Notes under the pieces: generated by a model
The model's input: the letters and a program-made list of their open reading frames with translations, nothing else
What the model was told of the DNA's origin: nothing
The model's database searches: none
Program-made: the position numbers and the translations under genes
Shown here: positions 57,473 through 64,000 of the stretch, piece after piece
Layout of the letters: each line of letters starts with the position of its first letter
How positions within the stretch are numbered: the first letter of the stretch is position 1
NCBI GenBank assembly: GCA_023437365.1
Contig: JAEZGK010000098.1
Location: 1-64,000 of the forward strand
Length of the DNA: 64,000 nt
Direction of reading: 5' to 3'
DNA from: Bacillota bacterium
GTDB lineage: Bacteria > Bacillota > Clostridia > Lachnospirales > Lachnospiraceae

Positions 57473-57515
57473 AGGGATAACTGTTTGGTATTTGACCAAT
57501 CGGTTATCCCATTTT
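57473..57515 (+). terminator. Terminator of tex
   Basis: GGGATAAC...TTGGT pairs with ACCAA...GTTATCCC, followed by ATTTTC. The rest of 57516-57742 is AT-rich without a clear feature. Confidence 0.8.
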
Positions 57516-57742
57516 CTTTCTACCCATTTTATAATCCTTGTCAGGAGCTTTAGTTTTGCTTCAGTCATAGCTTGAAAAGTATTTCTGGCTTATAATAAAA
57601 AAAATAAATGCCACTATATGGTAAAAAATATAATATTTGATATAATTTAAGAAAAAATGGAAAAATCAATTGATAATAAGTACTAATTATGCTAACTTTA
57701 TTCATATAGTTAAAATTATTCTTATGATAGGTGATGTATATC

Positions 57743-58519
57743 ATGATAAGTTTAAGTCTAATTGAGGATATTGAACGATACTTATTACAAATGGAAGAAG
57801 AGTTCACGAATCAGGAGAATCCAGAACCGGATACGGATTTCCTATTTGTAAAACAATTCATATGTGATTTGGTGAATGGCGATCATTCCGATGATAGTAT
57901 ACGTGTTGTATTAAGTATTTTAGAGGTTTCGTTTGGAGAAGCCACTGGGGGATTTATCGGTGCCAACGGGGAAAGCTTCAGTGACGCGGAGCTTCTGCTT
58001 ATGGTATTAGAAAATTGTAATGAAGAAATTTTAAATAAGCTGTCCGCTGAGTTTGGAGAACAATCACGAATAACGAAGCTTATTAACAATAATATAAGAA
58101 AACATTGTGTAAGCAAAAAGAGCGAACGTAACATTGAACAATCGATTGAAAAAGTCCTTCGAGATAATAAAAACAACGGAAGTAATCTATATAAATTATT
58201 GGGGAAATATCTTGAACGCGGGGGCTTTAAGACGGATTCCAGCTTTTATAACTACATAGGGATGTCCAGGCAGACCTTTGCAAGAATACGGGACAACAGT
58301 AAGTCTCTCAGTAAGCAAAATATATTACTGATGATCATTGGTCTGAAATTAAATTATCCCGAAGCGGTTGAATTTTTACAGGAGTTTGGATATTCCTTTA
58401 AAAAATCCGATAAACGAGATGTTATTCTAGAATATATTTTAAAGAATTCGGACTATGACCTTGATATGGTCAATGATTTACTTTATCAATTTGGCGTAAA
58501 GACATTAATTGATACCTAA
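57743..58519 (+). CDS. XRE-like helix-turn-helix protein beside the dynamin-like cluster
   Basis: A 258-residue soluble protein. The N-terminal half is acidic and not recognised; it includes a SFSDAELLLMVLENC helix. The C-terminal 110 residues (FYNYIGMSRQTFARIRDN, then ILLMIIGLKLNYPEAVEFLQ, GYSFKKSDKRDVILEYIL, DLDMVNDLLYQFG) match the XRE-like helical module that in Lachnospiraceae is often fused to other domains such as macro domains. It may be a regulator of the downstream cluster or a sensor. I start at ATG 57743, eight bases after AGGTGA; 57731 is possible. A gap of 136 bp separates it from the peptidase gene. Confidence 0.65.
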   Translation: MISLSLIEDIERYLLQMEEEFTNQENPEPDTDFLFVKQFICDLVNGDHSDDSIRVVLSILEVSFGEATGGFIGANGESFSDAELLLMVLENCNEEILNKLSAEFGEQSRITKLINNNIRKHCVSKKSERNIEQSIEKVLRDNKNNGSNLYKLLGKYLERGGFKTDSSFYNYIGMSRQTFARIRDNSKSLSKQNILLMIIGLKLNYPEAVEFLQEFGYSFKKSDKRDVILEYILKNSDYDLDMVNDLLYQFGVKTLIDT

Positions 58520-58580
58520 CGGATAAATGTAAAACGAAATATGACAAAAATAAAATTGACCTGTTGTAATATATACTTAC

Positions 58581-58630
58581 TAAAGCATTGACAGTATATA
58601 AAGCGTCCTCGTACTGCCTGCCATGCTTTA
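58581..58630 (+). promoter_or_regulatory. Nested hairpin in the leader of the peptidase gene
   Basis: TAAAGCA (58581-58587) pairs with TGCTTTA (58624-58630), and inside it CAGTA (58592-58596) with TACTG (58612-58616). No T-run follows. It lies 25 bases before the ATG and just ahead of AAAGGAG, so it could be an operator or an mRNA structure regulating the cluster. Confidence 0.5.
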
Positions 58631-58655
58631 AGTTTGTTATAAAGGAGCTGTATTT

Positions 58656-59588
58656 ATGGAGTACAATTCAGGTATTACCTGTCCGTCTTTTGATAATGTT
58701 GAGCATCATGGACATAAGGCAGGCAGAGAAAGCAGCCTTTCGGTGAACCGGGCGCTGGAATTTGCTCATCCGATTGATGCAGGGATCATTAAGGTTTTGG
58801 ATAATAAAATTATTAACGAAGCCTTCAACAAATATGTAAATTTATGTGTTGATCTGGAAGCTGGCTTATCTCTTGCAACTAGTATTAAAATTGATCAAAA
58901 TAATTACCCCGAATTGAATGCTATCGTAGAAGACTGTTCACACAAATTAAGTATTCCTAGACCCTATGTGGTCATTTCCCGTTCGGTTGCAGGCATCAAT
59001 GCCAGGACGGCCGGAACGGATGAATTTTCATACATAGCATTAAGCAGCCTGATGACGCTGCTTATGGAGCCGGGAGAGCAGAAGTTTGTCATCGGGCATG
59101 AATGCGGACATATTGCCCTCGGACATGTAGTTTACCATACAGCGCTTAGCACAGCAGGCAGTTTAAGCGGGTTAGTACCGGTGATAGGAACCTTTGTAGC
59201 AAATGCGGTCAAATATCCGCTGAATGCTTGGAGCAGAAGGTCCGAAATCTCTGCTGACAGGGCAGGATTAATCTGCTGCGGGAATATAGACACGGCAAAA
59301 AAAGCGTTACTGCGTCTGGAAGCCGGATTTTTGAATGTGGATAGTCTGGATATTGATGATTATCTGGAGAACTATAGGAGTTTCAGTCAGAATTCAAAAT
59401 TAGGAAAATTACGAGAAATATTAATGTCACATCCCATCATTCCAAAGCGTATAGAAGCTCTCGATCTGTTTGCTCATTCTGAAAAGTATTATAGAATAAC
59501 CAACCGACAGATTGAACCTGGTATGAAGCTGTTAGACGATGAGGAGCTTGAACACAGAACCAATAGTATTGTTAAAGTCATACTATAA
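58656..59588 (+). CDS. M48-type zinc metallopeptidase in the dynamin-like cluster
   Basis: A 310-residue peptidase. HEXXH is H148-E-C-G-H152 (VIGHECGHIALGH) and the third ligand is E197 in SEISADRAG (with D201), the M48 pattern. There is no N-terminal signal or helix, unlike HtpX; a moderately hydrophobic stretch at 165-187 may touch the membrane. It is probably cytoplasmic. It starts after AAAGGAG and ends 23 bp before the next gene. Confidence 0.82.
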   Translation: MEYNSGITCPSFDNVEHHGHKAGRESSLSVNRALEFAHPIDAGIIKVLDNKIINEAFNKYVNLCVDLEAGLSLATSIKIDQNNYPELNAIVEDCSHKLSIPRPYVVISRSVAGINARTAGTDEFSYIALSSLMTLLMEPGEQKFVIGHECGHIALGHVVYHTALSTAGSLSGLVPVIGTFVANAVKYPLNAWSRRSEISADRAGLICCGNIDTAKKALLRLEAGFLNVDSLDIDDYLENYRSFSQNSKLGKLREILMSHPIIPKRIEALDLFAHSEKYYRITNRQIEPGMKLLDDEELEHRTNSIVKVIL

Positions 59589-59611
59589 ACAGAGAATCGA
59601 GGGAATATATC

Positions 59612-61303
59612 ATGGATATGAATAAAATGGAAGTTTTAAATGCTTGTGATGGAATTGCAAATGAATTGCATTCTTTAAAAATTGCCCAGTTGGTAAAGGA
59701 AGCACGCGAGACTGTTATTGCGGACAGAAAGGCAAATATTCTTTTTACGGGACAGACATTGCCCTTGTTGCTTGGTACGGTGCAAGCAATATTGAATACG
59801 GAGCTCCTGCCTCAACAGGAATTTGCTTATATAGACAGAGCCTGTAGATTTGTTTTTACTTATAATGAAACCGGAGGCTGCTGTATAAGCGCAGACGGAA
59901 CAGCAATCGGCTGTAATGCTTCTGAGATTATCGAAGCAATTAAACAGGCTGAGCCTGCATCTGTTCCGGAGATCATCCTAAGCCTGGAGAATGAAGCACT
60001 CATAGGACAGAATATTTCAGTTCTGTTTAGCTATAATGAATTCGTAGAGTTTAACTGGAAAAAAGAATTTAATCATTCTGAATTCGTATTTTTAATTACC
60101 AATGCTACGGCAGCAATGAATATGAATGAGCGTAATTTCATAGAGACCTGTGTAAAAGGCTTTCTGGGAGGTATGAGATTTGGCATTATTCTATGTAATT
60201 TGGAGTTATTAAATACTGATGCAGACATGAATGTGGTGATTGACAGTGTCCACTCTTACAACAAGCTGTCCAACCTCGATTGCAGAATTTTTAATTCCGG
60301 TCAGGAGGAGCTGCGGGATTTTGTTCGAACACAGCTGGCGGCAGAAATTGAGGAGCTACATACTATCACAATGGATCAGGCAATCCTGAATTGTATCAAT
60401 GAGATTGACGAAGCAGTGAAAGAGATAGAAGAAGATGCTAAGCTAGATAATCATGAGCTTGATGAGTTGATCAGTGAGTTGGAAAAGAGAAAAGGAAAGA
60501 TCGAAACCGCAGGCAGAATAGCTGCCAGTACGCTGTCGGGAAACTTTAGTGCAAAGCTGAAGTATGAATTAACTATGGATATCAGCAAATATAATGAAGA
60601 GGCACTGGATAATATACGAAAGGCGGTTGAAACCTCAAAGGACATTGCTGCAACGAAGAAAAAGATACCAAACTATCTGGCGGATATCTGGGAAAATTTT
60701 GAACGGGAGCAGGATAAGAAATTAAAGAAGGATACGCAGGTTCTTATTGATAATATATATGTTAAGATGGAGCAGGATGTCGGAGAGTTTTTTCAGGATG
60801 TATCAGAAAGCAAACGTAAGGTTCTCGAATATGCAATGTCCTACATCGCCATCGAGAGAGGTCCTATACCCTATAATCCAAAAGAATCTTCTACAGAAAA
60901 GACCATTGGTAAAATGTCTAAAATTATGCTTTGGGGTTCTATCCCGGTTGCCTTTTTAATCAGCCTTCCCTTGGGAATTGCAACCGCTGTTGGATCGAAA
61001 GCGGTGAAAAGCTTTTCACAAAAAACCATAGATGCTGAGAACAAAGAGGCAATCATGCAAGAAGTTAATACAATATGTAATATAACAAAAACCGAAATAT
61101 TGAAAACCGCTGATCATTCCATCGACAACATAGTACATAATATAGAAGCTGAGATCATTGCTTCCTATAAGAAATTTGCAGAGGCAATTCTATTAGAATT
61201 AAACCGTATGCATGACAAAGCGGTGGAGGCTGAAAAACTGATGACCTATATAAACGGCATTAAGGTAGAAATATTACCTGAAATAAAAGAAAAATTAAAC
61301 TAA
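59612..61303 (+). CDS. Dynamin-like protein without intact GTPase motifs (pseudo-GTPase)
   Basis: A 563-residue protein that aligns with the intact GTPase encoded next. FTG at 45-47 and the following helix (AILNTELL) match the partner's FTGVFSGGKST region without a gap, yet GGKST is replaced by LLLGT. The DSPG loop is replaced by a SYNE-like stretch, and TRYD by CNLE; FVFLITNATAAMNMNERNFI (160-176, in part) matches VVFLINATQALNAREKDYI. Long coiled-coil helices follow (245-410), then a hydrophobic segment (437-461) that may enter the membrane. I infer a catalytically dead partner. Family membership comes from this alignment by eye. Confidence 0.65.
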   Translation: MDMNKMEVLNACDGIANELHSLKIAQLVKEARETVIADRKANILFTGQTLPLLLGTVQAILNTELLPQQEFAYIDRACRFVFTYNETGGCCISADGTAIGCNASEIIEAIKQAEPASVPEIILSLENEALIGQNISVLFSYNEFVEFNWKKEFNHSEFVFLITNATAAMNMNERNFIETCVKGFLGGMRFGIILCNLELLNTDADMNVVIDSVHSYNKLSNLDCRIFNSGQEELRDFVRTQLAAEIEELHTITMDQAILNCINEIDEAVKEIEEDAKLDNHELDELISELEKRKGKIETAGRIAASTLSGNFSAKLKYELTMDISKYNEEALDNIRKAVETSKDIAATKKKIPNYLADIWENFEREQDKKLKKDTQVLIDNIYVKMEQDVGEFFQDVSESKRKVLEYAMSYIAIERGPIPYNPKESSTEKTIGKMSKIMLWGSIPVAFLISLPLGIATAVGSKAVKSFSQKTIDAENKEAIMQEVNTICNITKTEILKTADHSIDNIVHNIEAEIIASYKKFAEAILLELNRMHDKAVEAEKLMTYINGIKVEILPEIKEKLN

Positions 61304-61330
61304 ATTCATTACGGAAGGGAAGAGGTTATT

Positions 61331-63541
61331 ATGGCAACAGATTTTACTTATGTTAAAAAGCTCACGGAAAACATGACAGATGCTCTTACCGATTATGCAG
61401 AATTATTGGGGAGAGAGGACAGGACAAAGGAAGCAAAATACGGGTTTGTTCCAGGATTGGGGTTGGAGACAGAACCACAGGAATTAAAGCAGAAAATTGA
61501 AGAATTCAAACAGGGTATTTTTCAGGTTATGTTTACTGGTGTATTCTCCGGTGGAAAATCCACACTGATTAATGCATTATTAAAAAAGAATTTGCTGGGT
61601 GTAGCCATTACCCCTGAGACTGCCGCCATCACGAAAATTATTTTTGGGGCCAGTGAAGAGGCAGTAACGGTATATTATAAAGAGGAAACAGAAAAACATC
61701 CGGCAGCTGAGAAAATGTCTGTGAATGAATTCTTTCATAAGTTCCGCCTGGAGTCAGAAAAGGATGATAAATTTATTGATGTAAATCATGCCGAAATCAC
61801 ACAGAAGGAAAGTTTATTCGAGAACATGGTACAGCTGGTAGACTCTCCAGGACTTAATCACTCGGGAGTGGACGATGAGAAGTCTGAAAGCTTCTTAAAA
61901 AATGCCGATGCAGTTGTGTTCCTGATTAATGCGACACAGGCGCTGAACGCCAGAGAAAAAGACTATATCAATGCAAAATTTGCCAATAGGCAGTTGAAGA
62001 ATGTGTTCTTTGTCATTACGCGATATGATTCCGTAAATGAAAAGGAAGTGGAGAAGTTTCAGGAGAATACATTATCTGTTCTATATAACGTTTTTGTGGA
62101 TAAGGACGGCAATTTTGACGAGGAATTGTATAAGGAACGCGTCTTCTACACCAATGCCTATGGTTCTCTATGTGCAAGAACCGGTGAGCCCTATGTAATC
62201 AAGGTAGGTATGCAAAAGCTTGAAGTTAAAATCGATGACAGGGAGACCGGTGTTCCGGAGTTTGAGAATTCTCTGAATGACTTCCTGCTTTCCAGTGACA
62301 GGGATAAGGCTGCTTTTGAGGCTTATAGAGCTAAGATGGCTGCCATGTACTTACATGCAACCGAGAAAATTGATGAGGTTCTCGACATTTACAAGCGTGA
62401 TTTGGATGGGCTGGAAGCAGAACAAAAGGAAGTGGAAAAGGCGATCAAGGAGTTTAAAAATATCATGGAAGATATCAAAACCGCCTGCTCCAATGCAAGT
62501 AAGGAAATTGTTGTCGAAGCAATCAGAGCATATGATGAATTTGCGAATGATGTCGATGTCAGCTGGGATGAGTATTTTAAGGACAGAAAAATCGACGATT
62601 TCGGCTGGGGGGCTATGACTAAAATTATTGGTGAAAAAGGCAAGGATAAGGTGCTTCGTACGTTAGGCAAGGTATTCAAGAATATGAAGGTAAATGATCC
62701 TGAATATGAGCTTGCGAAGGATGAGAAATTCAAGAACCTGATTGCACCGGTAACCAAAGCAATTACTGGATTTATCGATTATAAATCAGAGACCTTAAGG
62801 AATAACATTGGCGGGGCAGCGACCTTATCCTTTGGTAAACTTGAGAAGATACTGCGTCAGTATGATGAGAAAATATCGGAGCTTGGTGTAAACCTTGACT
62901 TAAGCAGCATTTACCGTCAGATTGCCCAAAATGCAGGAATTGATACCTCTAAAATCACAGGGGATTTCAGCTATGGTAAATTGCTTTTAGCTTTGCTCTA
63001 TCATGATTATGATGGAGCTACCACTATCATATTGGATTCCAGCAGGTCCTGGATGGATGTAATCAAGGATACGATTGTGAACTGCATTGTAGAGGCAATT
63101 ATCGCAAGTATTGTTATGGCATTGACGGGAACCTACCTGATCTATATCATTGCACGTGTTGCTTACGGATTATTTAAGATGAACAAGGGCTTTGGAAATA
63201 TCGCGGGTAAAATTATTGAAGGTGCGAAAGCTGAGACAGTCAATAATATTAAGGAAAGCCGTCTGAATTACCAGATCAGTATCGAGAATAATATCGGCGG
63301 AGTGATTACAGAAGCGAACTCAAAGGCTTCCAAGGGACTTCTGGATGCATTACAGGAGAAGGAGAATACATTAAATACCATCATTGCTAATTGTAGCAAT
63401 AAATCCTTCGACTTAGAGAATGAGAAGGACCGCTTTGAGCATATTAAGAAGGCAATGGTTGATATTATTAATAAAATAAGCAAGGACCTGGATGGTAAGG
63501 CTTTTTCTTCAAAGGATATCGTGGACTTAGCAATCAAATAA
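61331..63541 (+). CDS. Dynamin-like GTPase
   Basis: A 736-residue large GTPase. G1 is GVFSGGKST at 70-78, G2 a Thr in TPETAAIT (94-101), G3 DSPG at 171-174, and G4 TRYD at 230-233. Long helices follow (330-560), and a hydrophobic segment at about 583-615 is placed like the membrane paddle of bacterial dynamins. Dynamins bind and reshape membranes, polymerising with GTP hydrolysis. It lies 27 bp after the pseudo-GTPase, suggesting co-translation and a heteromeric complex. Confidence 0.87.
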   Translation: MATDFTYVKKLTENMTDALTDYAELLGREDRTKEAKYGFVPGLGLETEPQELKQKIEEFKQGIFQVMFTGVFSGGKSTLINALLKKNLLGVAITPETAAITKIIFGASEEAVTVYYKEETEKHPAAEKMSVNEFFHKFRLESEKDDKFIDVNHAEITQKESLFENMVQLVDSPGLNHSGVDDEKSESFLKNADAVVFLINATQALNAREKDYINAKFANRQLKNVFFVITRYDSVNEKEVEKFQENTLSVLYNVFVDKDGNFDEELYKERVFYTNAYGSLCARTGEPYVIKVGMQKLEVKIDDRETGVPEFENSLNDFLLSSDRDKAAFEAYRAKMAAMYLHATEKIDEVLDIYKRDLDGLEAEQKEVEKAIKEFKNIMEDIKTACSNASKEIVVEAIRAYDEFANDVDVSWDEYFKDRKIDDFGWGAMTKIIGEKGKDKVLRTLGKVFKNMKVNDPEYELAKDEKFKNLIAPVTKAITGFIDYKSETLRNNIGGAATLSFGKLEKILRQYDEKISELGVNLDLSSIYRQIAQNAGIDTSKITGDFSYGKLLLALLYHDYDGATTIILDSSRSWMDVIKDTIVNCIVEAIIASIVMALTGTYLIYIIARVAYGLFKMNKGFGNIAGKIIEGAKAETVNNIKESRLNYQISIENNIGGVITEANSKASKGLLDALQEKENTLNTIIANCSNKSFDLENEKDRFEHIKKAMVDIINKISKDLDGKAFSSKDIVDLAIK

Positions 63542-63560
63542 TCGATAGGAAGAATTAGTA

Positions 63561-63601
63561 CGCTTGATTAGCCGGGTACTGGTAACTCGGTTAATCAAGC
63601 G
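63561..63601 (+). other. Intercistronic stem-loop
   Basis: CGCTTGATTA pairs with TAATCAAGCG around an interrupted inner stem (CCGGGTA/TAACTCGG). No T-run follows, so it is more likely an RNA processing or stabilising structure than a terminator. Confidence 0.65.
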
Positions 63602-63631
63602 ATTACGTCAATGGATGGAGTGTAAAAATCA

Positions 63632-64000
63632 ATGTCAATAAAAACGGAATTTCAATCGCAGTGGGGCAATGTCATTACAGCGATTAAGGTAGAACTAAAT
63701 AAGCAATTTGATTATTTCGGTAAAATCAACCTGGATAAATTGAATGAAACCTATGGGCTGCAGAAACAAAAATGGTCCAGCAGTCTTATGTATGAGGGCA
63801 ATTGGCTTTCCAGCAAGGAAGATGATTTTTCTAGAGATTTTCTTAGAGCCTTAGGAGAGTTCAAATTTACGGAGGTAAACCTTCCTGTAAAAACCTCTCC
63901 GGTAGGTTATCTGGTCTCTGCCGGTATAGGAGTTGGTTCTTTTGTTGTAATAAAATATGTACTTCATTTTGCCTTTCTGAATTCTCTCGCTATAGCAGGA
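63632..64000 (+). CDS. Unknown protein with membrane segment (5' part; runs off the window)
   Basis: 123 codons are present, open to the window edge. The first 85 residues are hydrophilic (MSIKTEFQSQWGNVITAIKV...), with a hydrophobic helix starting near 93 (VGYLVSAGIGVGSFVVIKYV). ATG 63632 follows a TGGAG at about 63616. It lies 90 bp after the dynamin-like GTPase on the same strand and is presumably part of the cluster. No family recognised. Confidence 0.65.
   Translation, partial: MSIKTEFQSQWGNVITAIKVELNKQFDYFGKINLDKLNETYGLQKQKWSSSLMYEGNWLSSKEDDFSRDFLRALGEFKFTEVNLPVKTSPVGYLVSAGIGVGSFVVIKYVLHFAFLNSLAIAG

Overview
The window reads as chromosome of a motile, endospore-forming, anaerobic Firmicute of the Lachnospiraceae / Clostridium cluster XIVa type. 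Pointers are the cotJABC spore-coat operon, PPi-type phosphofructokinase, two T-box leaders, a THF riboswitch with an ECF-type folate S component, a prfB gene with programmed frameshift, an mbl-flhO-flhP flagellar cluster, and codon use typical of moderate-GC clostridia. No rRNA or tRNA gene was seen.

Layout. The left edge (1-107) carries the 3' end of a group II intron. 0.2-3.4 kb: VanZ-like protein, lipid kinase, cotJABC. 3.5-6.8 kb: a tryptophan T-box, a 49-bp tandem repeat, and a tryptophan-type ABC transporter (trpXYZ). 6.9-9.6 kb: THF riboswitch-folT, a MIF-like tautomerase, PPi-PFK. 9.6-15 kb, minus strand: SleB-type wall hydrolase, plsC, a housekeeping-type sigma factor, and a TrpB2-type tryptophan synthase beta behind a second Trp T-box. 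15-19 kb: a KAS III homologue lacking two catalytic residues, an MFS transporter behind a possible leader peptide, a WYL regulator. 19.4-24.7 kb: str operon rpsL-rpsG-fusA-tuf. 25.5-31.4 kb: mbl, two rod/hook proteins, a FlgJ-like rod-binding protein, recD2. 31.6-40.4 kb: nucleotidyltransferase, comFC-yvyF, cvfB, acyl-ACP thioesterase, methyltransferase, yjfB, trxB, an SH3-NlpC/P60 hydrolase, a PilZ protein. 40.7 kb: a tight DnaA-box cluster. 41-48.7 kb: hpf, secA, prfB, cheW, an amino-acid ABC transporter. 48.8-57.5 kb: Nudix hydrolase, an ACT protein, hom, a phosphoglycerate-mutase-like probable homoserine kinase, lysC, an HEXXH protein, tex.

The most unusual part is the right end (57.7-64.0 kb, running off the window): an XRE-like regulator, a cytoplasmic M48-type metallopeptidase, a large protein that aligns with dynamin-like GTPases but has lost its nucleotide-binding motifs, an intact dynamin-like GTPase with a C-terminal membrane segment, and the start of another membrane protein. 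Gene spacing suggests the last four are one operon. A live/dead dynamin pair with a dedicated protease is a good candidate for an undescribed membrane-remodelling, stress or phage-defence system; that function is inference.

Other points of interest are tryptophan supply controlled at two loci by UGG-specifier T-boxes, a repeat that could hide the trpX ribosome-binding site, a dispersed palindromic element, an inverted duplication around the hpf terminator, and an internal translation start in lysC. All calls come from reading the sequence; no database search was run.
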